Notes under the pieces: generated by a model
Told to the model about the DNA's origin: nothing
Seen by the model: only the letters and a program-made list of their open reading frames with translations
Databases searched by the model: none
Shown here: piece after piece, positions 44,627 to 54,357 of the stretch
Position numbering within the stretch: the first letter of the stretch is position 1
How the letters are laid out: each line of letters starts with the position of its first letter
Source: Colwellia sp. M166
GTDB lineage: Bacteria > Pseudomonadota > Gammaproteobacteria > Enterobacterales > Alteromonadaceae
Reading direction: 5' to 3'
Length of the DNA: 64,000 nt
NCBI RefSeq assembly: GCF_024585285.1
Contig: NZ_CP040755.1
Coordinates: 1,736,001-1,800,000 of the forward strand
Program-made: the position numbers and the translations under genes

Positions 44627-46624
44627 TTAAACCGCGGCTAATAAGGTATCAAAAATGGTATTGGCTACCGATATAATTCGAGATGAAGCTTGATAAGCTT
44701 GTTGAAACTTAATCATATTTGCTGCTTCTTCATCTAAATTGACCCCTGAAGTAGATTGATTGCGGTTATAGGCTTGAGTAAATAACGCTTGCGCAGTATT
44801 AGCAACAAGCTCTGCTGAACTGGCTTTAGAGCCAATATCTGCAGTGGTTATCGCTAAACTCTGGCTAAATGTTTGTGTACTGTTACCCACAATTGCTTGT
44901 TCTTGTGTGGCAGAAATAAAACTAGCATTGCTGCCATTACCTGGACCAAAAACATCGGAAATAGTAAATTTTTCACGAGCTAATGAACCTTGTCCCACTG
45001 GCGCACCTGAAATTTCAATTTGAAAAGCAGCACTAGCAGGTGCTGGTGGCATATCAATTATCACAGAAGCTCCAGCTGCGAAGTTTCCTGAAGTTATTAC
45101 CGGTGCTGGTGGTGGGTTAGCAGCATCATAAACACGATAGTCGAATGTGCCCGATGAATTTTTATAAACATCAACAGTTAACTTAGCATTGCTGCCTTCG
45201 GTGTATGCTCTTGCCGTTACCGGATCGGTAACATTGATGATGCTAACAGCACCATCACTAACATTATTAGCATCGGGATTGGCACCTACCGCTGAGCTTG
45301 CCGCAAGCCCTTTACCATCAGTTAATGTCACCTTCATTAATGCAGCACTATTTTCCGTCGGACGAATAGTAAATTTATCGTCGGTAGCTGGTGCCCCTGA
45401 TACTTCATTAAATTCAAAACCTAAGCCCGTACTATAAGTACCAGATCCGGCAGCACCTAAGTTAGTTACCGAGCCACTCGTTTTATTAGTCATAAGGTAG
45501 TCGCTACCATCAAACTTAATTTCAAATTCATCTGCTGGCACTAAAGAAACATCGGTAATATTAACAGCCGCACTTAGACCTCCCGAGTTTGTGGTATGGT
45601 TTAACACTCGTCCAGCTTGTAAGCCTGCACTATTTATATCGGTAAATATCTCACGCCCTTGCTGTGCCTCTAAGTCAAGGCCTTGCGACTGCGCTTGGTT
45701 CAATGTTTCTGAAATAACCATAGCCAAGCGATTGATTTCGTTACGTGTATCGAGTAAATGTTCATCACGATATTCCATTTTCGCAGCAATAGCGCCACCA
45801 AGCTTGCCGCCGTCAATAGCAACGCTACCATTACGGCTATTTATCTGTAATTGTGTTTGCAGCGGATCTGGATTACCCGCTTGCACACTGATGGTTAAAG
45901 GAGTAATACCAGCAACAAGCGTGGCACCATTACCTATCATCACTGTCATAACACCATTGGTATCTTGAATGGTATTAACAGAAGTGTATTCACCAAGCTG
46001 GCCAACAAGCTGATCGCGCTTATCTAATAAGTCGTTTGGTTGGCCCGCTACCGTTAAATCACTATTTTGTAGAATTTGTTCGTTGATTTTCGCTATTTCT
46101 TGCGATATTTGTGAAATTTTACTGGCCATTTGCTCAATTTCACCGTTAGTAGATTTCTCTAACTGATCAAAATTAGCATTCAACGTATTGAAGTCACTGG
46201 CAAGAATTTCAGCTTGACTTAACGCGATATTACGCAAGCCTAAATCACTTGGATTATCAGCAATGCCATTCATTGCCTGATAAAATCGATCAATTGAACC
46301 ACCGATGGCATCACCGGAAAAGGTCATGATTTCATTGAGCTGGTTTAAATTAATACTAAGGGCGTCAGAATTACCGAGGTTACTTTGGCTCAGTAGCTGT
46401 TCTTTATGAGAGAATTGATCATAAATGCGAGTAATATCTTGAACATAGGTTCCTCCGCCAATATAGTTGCCACCATTTACAAGCCCTTGAGAAGCACCTT
46501 GCTCTGCTCTCTGGCGATTGTAACCTTCAGTGTTTACATTGGCTATATTGTTACCAACTGTCGCTAACTGCTGCTGTGCGGCTAATAAACCACTAACACC
46601 AGTTTGATATAGACTAATCGACAT
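44627..46624 (-). CDS. flgK: Hook-associated protein FlgK (HAP1)
   Basis: FlgK is the first hook-filament junction protein. The 665-residue protein starts SISLYQTGVSGLLAAQQQLA and VGNNIANVNTEGYNRQRAEQ and ends with VNLDEEAANMIKFQQAYQAS, conserved in the family. It is longer than the ~550 residues of enteric FlgK because of a Gly/Ala/Asn-rich central region. A 52-bp gap with a T-less hairpin separates it from flgJ. Confidence 0.94.
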   Translation of the reverse strand: MSISLYQTGVSGLLAAQQQLATVGNNIANVNTEGYNRQRAEQGASQGLVNGGNYIGGGTYVQDITRIYDQFSHKEQLLSQSNLGNSDALSINLNQLNEIMTFSGDAIGGSIDRFYQAMNGIADNPSDLGLRNIALSQAEILASDFNTLNANFDQLEKSTNGEIEQMASKISQISQEIAKINEQILQNSDLTVAGQPNDLLDKRDQLVGQLGEYTSVNTIQDTNGVMTVMIGNGATLVAGITPLTISVQAGNPDPLQTQLQINSRNGSVAIDGGKLGGAIAAKMEYRDEHLLDTRNEINRLAMVISETLNQAQSQGLDLEAQQGREIFTDINSAGLQAGRVLNHTTNSGGLSAAVNITDVSLVPADEFEIKFDGSDYLMTNKTSGSVTNLGAAGSGTYSTGLGFEFNEVSGAPATDDKFTIRPTENSAALMKVTLTDGKGLAASSAVGANPDANNVSDGAVSIINVTDPVTARAYTEGSNAKLTVDVYKNSSGTFDYRVYDAANPPPAPVITSGNFAAGASVIIDMPPAPASAAFQIEISGAPVGQGSLAREKFTISDVFGPGNGSNASFISATQEQAIVGNSTQTFSQSLAITTADIGSKASSAELVANTAQALFTQAYNRNQSTSGVNLDEEAANMIKFQQAYQASSRIISVANTIFDTLLAAV

Positions 46625-46676
46625 GACCTAAACTCCCGCAGTAACCTTAATTTCAACGGTGAAATTACCGATAAAT

Positions 46677-47672
46677 TTATTTATTTATTAAACTGGTTAC
46701 TGTCCGAAGGGTTCCCATTATCTTTTTAGCGTAATTGGGATCGGTTGCATAACCAGCACTTTGTAGGTTATGCAAAAATTGCTCCACATCTGTCGACTTT
46801 TCTAAAGCTCCTTGATATCTTTCACTACCGGTTAATAATTTTAAGTAGTCATTGACACTTTCTGACAGTGATTCATAGACCCTGAAAGGTTCGCGCTTCT
46901 TGACCATTGCGCCATTTTCAAACTCAAGCGTTTCTTTATGTGTTTGCTCACCATCCCAGCGACTATCAGCTTTGATGTTAAATAAATTATTAGAGCTTTC
47001 ACCGCTATCGGTTTTAATAATTTTTTGACCCCAGCCGGTTTCCAATGCTGCTTGAGCAATAACCACTTCAAATGGCACATTAATTTTATCTTGCACACGT
47101 TTTGCCTCTGGTATTAAGGCAGTCACAAAATCTTTAGGTTGTTCAAAAACGGGGGCTTGGAGCAAGTTTGCCGCCGTTTGAGCGACAATTGAGCCATTTG
47201 TTTGACGATCGTTGTTAGCATCCTGCTCTGCTGTCGAATTATTGGCTAAACTAATATTGTTAATTGCTGGTGAGTCACTAACACGAACATTTGCTCGGCT
47301 ATCAAGGTTACCATCTGAACGCAAAATAGAATGAGGGGTGAAATTTTCGCTATCACCACCAAGTTGACGAACAATAAGCTCAGAAAGACCTAGTGCGCCA
47401 TTATTAGAAAGCTCTAGCGACATTTGCTGATCGTGCATATCACGATAAAATTTTGTCGATTCTGAGTTTAGCGGACTATCAGACTCCAACACATCTTGTG
47501 CTTTACGCATACTTTTCATTAACATTTGTACAAAGATAGCCTCAAACTGCTTTGCAGCTTGGTCTAGTGCGGCTTCTTTACTGGCCTTATCACCCGACTT
47601 CGCATCTTGGCGAATTGAGTTTAAGCCGTTAATATCTAAAAAGTTTTGTGCGTCAGCAATACGTGTGGTCAT
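46677..47672 (-). CDS. flgJ: FlgJ: rod assembly protein with peptidoglycan hydrolase domain
   Basis: FlgJ caps the growing rod and opens the peptidoglycan. Residues ~30-115 are the rod-binding domain (AAKQFEAIFVQMLMKSMRK, LNSESTKFYRDMHDQQMS), and residues ~180-331 a glucosaminidase domain with VIAQAALETGWGQKI containing the catalytic Glu, NLFNIKAD and a final SAGYATDPNYAKKIM. The bifunctional form is as in Salmonella and Vibrio. The linker (~115-175) is Asn/Ser-rich. Confidence 0.94.
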   Translation of the reverse strand: MTTRIADAQNFLDINGLNSIRQDAKSGDKASKEAALDQAAKQFEAIFVQMLMKSMRKAQDVLESDSPLNSESTKFYRDMHDQQMSLELSNNGALGLSELIVRQLGGDSENFTPHSILRSDGNLDSRANVRVSDSPAINNISLANNSTAEQDANNDRQTNGSIVAQTAANLLQAPVFEQPKDFVTALIPEAKRVQDKINVPFEVVIAQAALETGWGQKIIKTDSGESSNNLFNIKADSRWDGEQTHKETLEFENGAMVKKREPFRVYESLSESVNDYLKLLTGSERYQGALEKSTDVEQFLHNLQSAGYATDPNYAKKIMGTLRTVTSLINK

Positions 47673-47688
47673 AAGCAGTATAGGATCA

Positions 47689-48786
47689 TTAAATAATGAT
47701 CAAATCTCCACGTAATGCTCCGGCTTGATCTAGCGCTTCTAAAATCGCCATCACATCGCCTGGACCTGCGCCGACTTGATTAATCGCCCGCACTAACGCA
47801 TCTAAAGTAACTCCGGGATCAAAAACAAACATCCGCGAATCATCTTGTTTAACATCAATAATCGATTGGTTAGTCGCTACAGTCTCTCCTTCTGCGAAGG
47901 CATTAGGCTGAGAAACATTTTCAAGTTCATTAATTGTTACCGTAATACCACCATGGGTAATTGCCGCCGGCAGTAAACGAACATCAGCACCGATAACAAT
48001 AGTGCCAGTACGAGAGTTAACAATAATTTTTGCTGCCGGAGAGCCGGGTTCAAACTCTAGATTTTCTAAGGTTGATAAAAAGCTAACACGATCTGCAGCA
48101 TCTCTCGGTGCTGTCACTTTCACCGATGCAGCATCAATGGCACGTGCAGATCCGGCAATCAAATTGTTAATGGTATCTGACAGGCGCTTTGCCGTGGTAA
48201 AGTCGGCATTATGTAAATTAAAAGTAATATGGTCACCAGAAGTAAATGGCGACAATACTTCCCGTTCCACCATAGCGCCATTAGCGATCCGACCAACCGT
48301 TGGCGTATTAGCAATTACTTTTGAGCCATCTAATCCTTCTGCACCTAAACCACTGACAATTAAACTACCTTGGGCAACGGCATAAGCATTACCATCAAGC
48401 CCCATTAATATCGTTTGGATTAAGGTACCACCACGTAAACTTTGTGCACTGCCCATAGAAGAAACCGTCACATCAATTTTTTGTCCTGGTTTTGAAAACG
48501 CGGGCAATTCTGCATGGACAGCAACGGCGGCAACATTTTTAATTTTAGGCTTTAAGTTTGCCGGCATTTGGATACCAAAATTACTCAGCATGGTTTTAAA
48601 GCTTTGCTCAGTGAAAGGACTTTGCTCACCCGTGCCCGGTAAACCCACCACTAAACCGTAGCCAATTAACTGGTTACTGCGAACACCAGCAACATCCGCT
48701 AAATCTTTAATACGTTGTGCATTTACTTCTGGCATAACGGCTAAAGTCATTAAACATAAAAAGCTATATAAGTATTTTTTCATCAT
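47689..48786 (-). CDS. flgI: Flagellar P-ring protein FlgI
   Basis: FlgI forms the periplasmic P-ring. A Sec signal peptide ([18 protein letters not shown]) is followed by the conserved [20 protein letters not shown] and [12 protein letters not shown]; the C-terminus ends [20 protein letters not shown]. The length of 365 matches the family. It is 17 bp upstream of flgJ and 10 bp downstream of flgH. Confidence 0.95.
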   Translation of the reverse strand: MMKKYLYSFLCLMTLAVMPEVNAQRIKDLADVAGVRSNQLIGYGLVVGLPGTGEQSPFTEQSFKTMLSNFGIQMPANLKPKIKNVAAVAVHAELPAFSKPGQKIDVTVSSMGSAQSLRGGTLIQTILMGLDGNAYAVAQGSLIVSGLGAEGLDGSKVIANTPTVGRIANGAMVEREVLSPFTSGDHITFNLHNADFTTAKRLSDTINNLIAGSARAIDAASVKVTAPRDAADRVSFLSTLENLEFEPGSPAAKIIVNSRTGTIVIGADVRLLPAAITHGGITVTINELENVSQPNAFAEGETVATNQSIIDVKQDDSRMFVFDPGVTLDALVRAINQVGAGPGDVMAILEALDQAGALRGDLIII

Positions 48787-48795
48787 ATTATTCCG

Positions 48796-49503
48796 CTAAA
48801 GAGGCCACCATGAACTACTGAAAAATTTAGATAACCAGCCTTGTTCTTGTACATCGGCAAAGGTACCAGTACCCGCATATTGAATGCGTGCATTTGCCAC
48901 TTTGCTTGAGGTGACGGTATTTTCTGAACTAATATCTTGTGAGCGTACAATACCGGTTAAACGAATATATTCGTCACCATTATTTAATGACATCCACTTC
49001 TCACCACGGATCATCAAGTTACCATTAGGTAGTACTCTTAAAACATGAACAGAAATATTGCCCGACAAACTATTACCTTGGTTAGCCTTTGAGTCACCTG
49101 AAAAGTCTGACGATTGGTCGTAGCCAAATTGCAGTGCTTTATTTTTAAAATTCAGTGTGTCACCACCAAAACCAGTAACGGGGCTAAGCGTGGCACTATT
49201 TTCTTTCGTTAATTCAGTTTTAGCATTTTTTTGCGCTTGAGTACTTTCACTTAAAATGACGGAGATAATATCGCCGACGCGATGAGCTTTAGAGTCTGAA
49301 TAAATGTTATTAATGTAATTTACTTTAAATAGCGAGCCCGTAGGCACTAAAGGTTCATCTTCCATTTCAGGTAAAATTGGCGCAAAATCAGGATCATTGG
49401 GTAATGTTTTAGCTTGTTCGACACTCGCACAGCCAGTGAACAGCATAGTAACAATGCTCAAAGTAACGAGGGTCGATATTAGCGAAGATTGTTGGCCTTT
49501 CAT
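48796..49503 (-). CDS. flgH: Flagellar L-ring lipoprotein FlgH
   Basis: FlgH forms the outer-membrane L-ring. The 235-residue protein starts with a lipoprotein signal ending LFTGC (lipid-modified Cys at 25) and has SLFKVNYINNIYSDSKAHRV, VGDIISVILSESTQAQKNA and IRGEKWMSLNNGDEYIRLTG, all FlgH hallmarks. The Shine-Dalgarno and 17-bp gap to flgG fit one operon. Confidence 0.95.
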   Translation of the reverse strand: MKGQQSSLISTLVTLSIVTMLFTGCASVEQAKTLPNDPDFAPILPEMEDEPLVPTGSLFKVNYINNIYSDSKAHRVGDIISVILSESTQAQKNAKTELTKENSATLSPVTGFGGDTLNFKNKALQFGYDQSSDFSGDSKANQGNSLSGNISVHVLRVLPNGNLMIRGEKWMSLNNGDEYIRLTGIVRSQDISSENTVTSSKVANARIQYAGTGTFADVQEQGWLSKFFSSSWWPL

Positions 49504-49519
49504 GATATGCTCCTCAATC

Positions 49520-50308
49520 TTATAATTGTTGATTGATATAGCTAAGCATTTGATCGACAGCTGAAATAACTTTTGAATTCATTTCATACACCCGCTGACT
49601 TTCAATTAAGTTAACTAGCTCTTCAGTGGTATTCACATTCGACGTTTCTAGCGCTCCTTGCACTATCATGCCATAACCTTCTAGCCCTGGTACGCCCTCT
49701 TGTGGCGCACCACTGACTGCGGTCTCAACATATAAGTTCTGCCCTATTGGCTGCAAACCTGTCGGGTTAACAAAGTTGATGGTATTTATTTGTCCAACAA
49801 CAGCGGGCTCTGCTTGCCCCTGTAAGGTCACAGAAACTTCACCATCTTGAGAAACAATAATGCTTAAAGCGTCTTCTGGTATGGTTATTTGTGGCTGCAT
49901 CAAATAGCCAGCACCTGGCGTTACTATATTGCCTTCGTCGTCCATGGTAAATTGACCATTACGGGAATAAGCAGATGAACCATCAGGCATTAAAATTTCA
50001 AACATGCCTTCACCTTGAATCATCAAATCCAAGGCATTATCAGTATTAAGCATGTCACCTTGCGTATGAATTTTTTGCGTTGCCACCACTTTAGTACCAG
50101 CACCGAGCATTAAGCCCGATGGCATTTCAGTATCTTGTGCTGAGCGCCCACCAGGCTGGTTAATTGTTTGATAAAGTAAATCTTCAAATACCGCACGACT
50201 TTTCTTAAAGCCAACGGTACTCGCATTGGCTAAATTGTTAGAAATAACCGCAATCTCTTTCGTTTGCGCATCTAAGCCTGTTTTACTGATCCATAATGCT
50301 GGGTTCAT
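49520..50308 (-). CDS. flgG: Distal rod protein FlgG
   Basis: FlgG forms the distal rod. The 262-residue length matches the family. NPALWISKTGLDAQTKEIAV and NNLANASTVGFKKSRAVFED form the N-terminal rod motif; GALETSNVNTTEELVNLIES and YEMNSKVISAVDQMLSYI the C-terminal one. It is 22 bp after flgF. Confidence 0.95.
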   Translation of the reverse strand: MNPALWISKTGLDAQTKEIAVISNNLANASTVGFKKSRAVFEDLLYQTINQPGGRSAQDTEMPSGLMLGAGTKVVATQKIHTQGDMLNTDNALDLMIQGEGMFEILMPDGSSAYSRNGQFTMDDEGNIVTPGAGYLMQPQITIPEDALSIIVSQDGEVSVTLQGQAEPAVVGQINTINFVNPTGLQPIGQNLYVETAVSGAPQEGVPGLEGYGMIVQGALETSNVNTTEELVNLIESQRVYEMNSKVISAVDQMLSYINQQL

Positions 50309-50330
50309 ATATCACCTCGAAATAATTTAT

Positions 50331-51074
50331 TTAGAACGCACGTAATAATGAAGATGCACTTGAATCAATTTCTTCTGCGGTTTTCATCATTTTTAGCTGC
50401 ATTTCAAATTGTCGCTGCAGCGCGATCATATCAGTCATCTCACCGATAGGATTGACATTACTTGACTCTAAAGCACCACTTGCCACTTGTACCGAGACAT
50501 CAGCCGGTTCAATATTGCCATCTTTACGACGAAATAAGCCGTCGTTACCTTTCTCTAAAAAGCGATTATCTGGGTTAACAAACTTAATACGTCCAACTTC
50601 TTCTTGTACTGAACTTGGCGCTCCTTCTGGCTGTACCATAATGGTGCCATCAGCAGAAATATTAATATTATTAACCGGTAATGGTAAAAAGATAGGACCA
50701 TTTTCACCGATAACTAAGTCACCACTTGACGTTTCAAGGGCACCATTATCACTTAACTTTAACTGACCATTACGAGTGAAAGCTTCACTACCATCTTCAG
50801 TCTGCACGGTTAACCAACCCTGACCTTGAATCGCAATATCCAGATCGCGTCCAGTTGTAAGTAAAGCGCCACTGTCAAAATTTTGGCCTGCTCGCTCGGT
50901 CATAGAGAACACCCGAGTAGGTAAGCCTTCACCAAAAGCTTGCATTGCTCTAGCATTCGCTAGATCAGCCTTAAAGCCAGTAGTTTTGGCGTTAGCGAGG
51001 TTATTAGCATTCACTGATAAGGCTTGCATGTTTTGCTTGGCACCGCTCATAGCGATATAAAGCATCTTATCCAT
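50331..51074 (-). CDS. flgF: Proximal rod protein FlgF
   Basis: FlgF is a rod protein of 247 residues. DKMLYIAMSGAKQNMQALSV and NNLANAKTTGFKADLANARA are the N-terminal rod motif, and LESSNVNPIGEMTDMIALQR the C-terminal one. I choose ATG 51074, with GGGGAAG 6 nt upstream, rather than TTG 51089, which would overlap that site. It is the first gene after a terminator and a sigma-54 promoter, so flgFGHIJ(KL) can be expressed separately from flgBCDE. Confidence 0.94.
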   Translation of the reverse strand: MDKMLYIAMSGAKQNMQALSVNANNLANAKTTGFKADLANARAMQAFGEGLPTRVFSMTERAGQNFDSGALLTTGRDLDIAIQGQGWLTVQTEDGSEAFTRNGQLKLSDNGALETSSGDLVIGENGPIFLPLPVNNINISADGTIMVQPEGAPSSVQEEVGRIKFVNPDNRFLEKGNDGLFRRKDGNIEPADVSVQVASGALESSNVNPIGEMTDMIALQRQFEMQLKMMKTAEEIDSSASSLLRAF

Positions 51075-51113
51075 AATGAACTTCCCCAATAAAATAAGTC
51101 ATAGTTGAACTAC

Positions 51114-51129
51114 TGCAAGTACGATGCCA
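51114..51129 (-). promoter_or_regulatory. Sigma-54 promoter of the flgF operon
   Basis: Read leftward the site is TGGCATCGTACTTGCA, a near-perfect sigma-54 sequence with correct spacing, 40 bp before the flgF start and 58 bp after the flgE-flgF terminator. Confidence 0.87.
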
Positions 51130-51186
51130 AAAAAATCAAGCAGAAAAATTAACCGTATGATGAACAGTGGGCGAGATAATAAAATT

Positions 51187-51227
51187 AAAAAAAAACCAGA
51201 TATCTCTGGTTGAGAATCTGGTTTTTT
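51187..51227 (-). terminator. Rho-independent terminator between flgE and flgF
   Basis: Read leftward, two overlapping stems can form: AACCAGA GATA TCTGGTT next to the T-run, or the longer AAAAAACCAGAT paired with ATCTGGTTTTTT. Both end in a run of nine T. It lies 22 bp after the flgE stop, inside what is often one continuous flgB-flgJ operon. Confidence 0.88.
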
Positions 51228-51248
51228 AGTGGTTATTCGTCAATTAAA

Positions 51249-52766
51249 TTAACGAATTTGTAAAATAGTCTGGTTCAACTGATTATCAACCTCTAACGCC
51301 CTAGAGTTAGCCTGGAAGTTACGTTGAGCTGAAATTAAATCAATCAACTCTGTAGTTAAGTTAACATTAGATTGCTCTAAGGCCGATGAGTTGATGGTAC
51401 CAAAGGTACCCGATCCGCCTTCGCCTGCAAGTGCTTCCCCTGAAGTGATACTCTCTTTCCAGCCGGTACTGCCCACTTGTGTTAAACCTTGCTCATTAGC
51501 AAAATTTACCATAGCAATACGTGATAATGGCTCTGAGGTACCATTACTGTATGTTGCCCGCACTAAACCATCAGTACCGATATCAATGCCAGTTAATCGA
51601 CCAACCGCTAAACCATCTTGTTGTAATGATGTTACTTCAAAATTAGAAGCAAATTGTGTTGGTTCATTAGGGTTTGGTGCTAGGGGATCTAAATTGAAAT
51701 TTATTTTTACCACTTGATCTGGATCTGCGCCGTTAGGTAAGTGATCGGTAAATGCTACGGTTCTAATACCACCATTACTTGGAGATGGAGATTGACTAAT
51801 AAAGTCACCCGAAGAATTGTAAGTTAATCTAGCTCCTTTTACTCCGCCCGGTGCTAAACCACCACTACCAGTACCACCTTCAGGTGTTGTCGCAGCAATA
51901 GCATTAGCATGCGCTGTTTTTGCTGCATTTAAGGTTGCTAAATCAGCGGAAGTCGGTGAGACTATTGCATCATAAGTTGTTTGAGCGTTAGTGGCATTTG
52001 TTCTTGCTGTTGCTTCATTAGCATCAGCCGTAGCTTGAACAGCTGGATCATCGTCTAAGTCAATTACTTTACCGTCAACTGCGGCGAACATCATCCACTG
52101 ATTAGGCGCGGTTGTTGGGTCATCTTTCACAAAGTAATAAGTCATAATATGACTATCGCCTAAAGAATCAAAAATCGTAATAGAGGTCGAGTGGTTAAAA
52201 GTTAATGGATCTGTTGGATCAAAATTATCAGGAGCACTAGATATATAGGAATCTCCCGCCGGTAAGTTCATCCGAATATCAACCTCTGAAGACTCCTGAG
52301 GCGCACCAGAAGCCGTTGGAATACGAATCGGTTCCGCAGTACTTAAACTTACTGAAGCAGACGTACCATCAGGGTTAACCGGAAAGCCTAATAAATGGCC
52401 ACCTTGTGAGTTAACAATAAAGTTATCTTGATTTAATTTAAATTGCCCTGCTCGGGTATAAGAAGTTTCCAAGCTACCAAGCTCAGGCACTGTAGCAAAG
52501 AAACCATTACCGGTAATCGCTAAATCTAAGGAGTTGTTAGTAAACTGAATACTACCTTGAGAAAATTGTTGAGCAACATCAGCCGTCAAAACACCGTCAC
52601 CGACTTTGGTTTTGCCTGATGATAATAAAGACGCAGCATAAACATCTACAAACTCTGCGCGCGACTCTTTAAAGCCAGTTGTGTTTACGTTTGCAATGTT
52701 ATTGGATGTAACATCCAAATCTTTTTGAGCAGCGTTTAGACCGCTTAATGCGACATTAAATGACAT
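51249..52766 (-). CDS. flgE: Flagellar hook protein FlgE
   Basis: FlgE builds the hook. The 505-residue protein starts FNVALSGLNAAQKDLDVTSN with NVNTTGFKESRAEFVDVYA and ends SALEQSNVNLTTELIDLISA, QRNFQANSRALEV. It is longer than the ~400 residues of enteric FlgE. The extra length includes an Ala/Thr/Asn-rich helical stretch (about residues 238-300: ANEATARTNATNAQTTYDA, AAKTAHANAIAATT) that would be a surface domain of the hook. Confidence 0.95.
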   Translation of the reverse strand: MSFNVALSGLNAAQKDLDVTSNNIANVNTTGFKESRAEFVDVYAASLLSSGKTKVGDGVLTADVAQQFSQGSIQFTNNSLDLAITGNGFFATVPELGSLETSYTRAGQFKLNQDNFIVNSQGGHLLGFPVNPDGTSASVSLSTAEPIRIPTASGAPQESSEVDIRMNLPAGDSYISSAPDNFDPTDPLTFNHSTSITIFDSLGDSHIMTYYFVKDDPTTAPNQWMMFAAVDGKVIDLDDDPAVQATADANEATARTNATNAQTTYDAIVSPTSADLATLNAAKTAHANAIAATTPEGGTGSGGLAPGGVKGARLTYNSSGDFISQSPSPSNGGIRTVAFTDHLPNGADPDQVVKINFNLDPLAPNPNEPTQFASNFEVTSLQQDGLAVGRLTGIDIGTDGLVRATYSNGTSEPLSRIAMVNFANEQGLTQVGSTGWKESITSGEALAGEGGSGTFGTINSSALEQSNVNLTTELIDLISAQRNFQANSRALEVDNQLNQTILQIR

Positions 52767-52794
52767 AGTTCACCTCGTAAAAAATTCTGTTAAT

Positions 52795-53484
52795 TTAACC
52801 TTGTGTTACTTCAATAACATCCGATAGTTTCATCGAACTGCCACCATTAAGATTTAATAATATGCTGCCACCGGCACCTGCTAGAGTGACGCTATCGACT
52901 TTTCGATAGGTCATGGCTTGTAATTCATTCGCTTCACCGTCAACCAGTCCGGCAACTCGAAAACGATAAGCACCTTCAGGTGCTGGTTTACCGTCAGCGC
53001 CTTGTCCATCCCAAGTAAAAGTGAAGTCTCCTGCCTTAACACTACCGACAGGAACGGTTTGTATAATTTCTCCGGCAACGTTCTCAACATAAATATTAAC
53101 GTTTGATGCCGGTTTATCAGTAACGAGCTTGCCTTTGACTTCCTCACCTTCCTCCATACCAAAAACATTATCATCAACTAAAACACTTCGCCCAACTAAA
53201 GACGATGCTTGTAATGCTTGGCTAGACGACATAGAAGCGGCAAAGTTAGTGAATTGATCATTTAAATTTGACACGCCATCGGTGGTCGAAAATGCTGTCA
53301 TTTGAGAGATCATTTCGTTATTTTCAACCGGCTTAGTCGGGTCTTGATTCGAAAGCTCTTGGGTGAGTAACGCGAAAAAATCTTCTTGCGTTAGCATGCC
53401 GCGATTTGCATCCGCTTCAGGAGTTGGTGTTTCTTGCTGCCAACGAATATTGTCTAATGGATTAGAACCCGATACAGTTTCCAT
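52795..53484 (-). CDS. flgD: Hook assembly scaffold FlgD
   Basis: FlgD caps the growing hook. The 229-residue protein has the N-terminal LTQEDFFALLTQELSNQDPT with ENNEMISQMTAFSTTDGVSN, and a C-terminal FlgD Ig/Tudor-like fold with FTWDGQGADGKPAPEGAYRF. It lies between flgC and flgE with short gaps. Confidence 0.94.
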   Translation of the reverse strand: METVSGSNPLDNIRWQQETPTPEADANRGMLTQEDFFALLTQELSNQDPTKPVENNEMISQMTAFSTTDGVSNLNDQFTNFAASMSSSQALQASSLVGRSVLVDDNVFGMEEGEEVKGKLVTDKPASNVNIYVENVAGEIIQTVPVGSVKAGDFTFTWDGQGADGKPAPEGAYRFRVAGLVDGEANELQAMTYRKVDSVTLAGAGGSILLNLNGGSSMKLSDVIEVTQG

Positions 53485-53503
53485 ATTAAATTCCTATATA
53501 GCC

Positions 53504-53923
53504 TTAGCGTTGACCAAGTGTTAGTGTTTTAGTCAGCATGCTTTTTGCCGACTCCGCTATTTGCACATTAGTTTGATATGAGCGTGAAGCCGAAATCATA
53601 TTGGTCATTTCTTCAATAACATTAACATTCGGCTTATAAATATAACCGTCACCATCTGCCATTGGATGATCCGGCGCATATTCAACATTAAGTGGCTTGT
53701 CACTTTCAACAACACCTAAAACCTGAACACCTACCGACTCATTTTGTCCGCCGGCAGCTTTTTGCATCTCCGCGGCAAAAACTGGGTGGCGTGCACGATA
53801 GGTTTTATCGACACTGCTGCTAACACTATCGGCGTTAGCTATATTACTGGCCGTTGTGTTTAAGCGCACTGATTGCGCGCTCATTCCCGAACCAGAAACA
53901 GAAAATACATTAAATAGGCTCAT
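53504..53923 (-). CDS. flgC: Proximal rod protein FlgC
   Basis: FlgC is a 139-residue rod protein. LFNVFSVSGSGMSAQSVRLN and NTTASNIANADSVSSSVDKT form the N-terminal rod motif, and NVNVIEEMTNMISASRSYQT the C-terminal one. It starts 2 bp after flgB. Confidence 0.95.
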   Translation of the reverse strand: MSLFNVFSVSGSGMSAQSVRLNTTASNIANADSVSSSVDKTYRARHPVFAAEMQKAAGGQNESVGVQVLGVVESDKPLNVEYAPDHPMADGDGYIYKPNVNVIEEMTNMISASRSYQTNVQIAESAKSMLTKTLTLGQR

Positions 53924-53925
53924 TA

Positions 53926-54324
53926 TTACTGCCCTCCAGTGATGGCTTTTCGCAAGCCCTTAATACTACCGTTTAGAAATTGTAGGCTTGCTTGGTATTC
54001 CATAGAGTTTTTTAGATACAAGTTTCGTTCCACTTGTACATCTACATTATTACCGTCACCAGTATCAGGTTGATCAGATTGTCTAAAGCCAACGCCATTG
54101 TTCAGCTCCATACGGACATCGAAATGTTTTTCATTGGTACGAGTCATACCGGTTTGTTGTTTGGAACTTGCTTGCGCTAGTGCAGCTTTGAAGTCCATTC
54201 CTCGAGCTTTATAGCCTGGCGTATCGGCATTAGCAATGTTACTGGCAATAAGCTCTGCGCGCTGAGCACGTATTTGCAAACCTTGTGGATAAATACCAAA
54301 TGCTTTTTCAAAACTAATAGCCAT
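53926..54324 (-). CDS. flgB: Proximal rod protein FlgB
   Basis: FlgB starts the rod. The 132-residue protein has LQIRAQRAELIASNIANADT and PGYKARGMDFKAALAQ, then ERNLYLKNSMEYQASLQFLN. It is the first gene of the flgBCDE unit. A GGAGGT Shine-Dalgarno 8 nt before the ATG lies inside a hairpin, and a sigma-54 promoter is immediately upstream. Confidence 0.95.
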   Translation of the reverse strand: MAISFEKAFGIYPQGLQIRAQRAELIASNIANADTPGYKARGMDFKAALAQASSKQQTGMTRTNEKHFDVRMELNNGVGFRQSDQPDTGDGNNVDVQVERNLYLKNSMEYQASLQFLNGSIKGLRKAITGGQ

Positions 54325-54328
54325 AAAA

Positions 54329-54356
54329 AAATACCTCCAAGTGAATGAAGGTATTT
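54329..54356 (-). promoter_or_regulatory. Hairpin covering the flgB ribosome binding site, with T-run
   Basis: Read leftward, AAATACCT pairs perfectly with AGGTATTT around a 12-base loop; the second arm contains the AGG of the flgB GGAGGT site and is followed by more T directly before the ATG. It could act as a translational gate, or as a weak terminator for the cheV-cheR transcript. The 8-bp stem is AT-rich, so stability is modest. Confidence 0.6.
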
Positions 54357-54357
54357 A

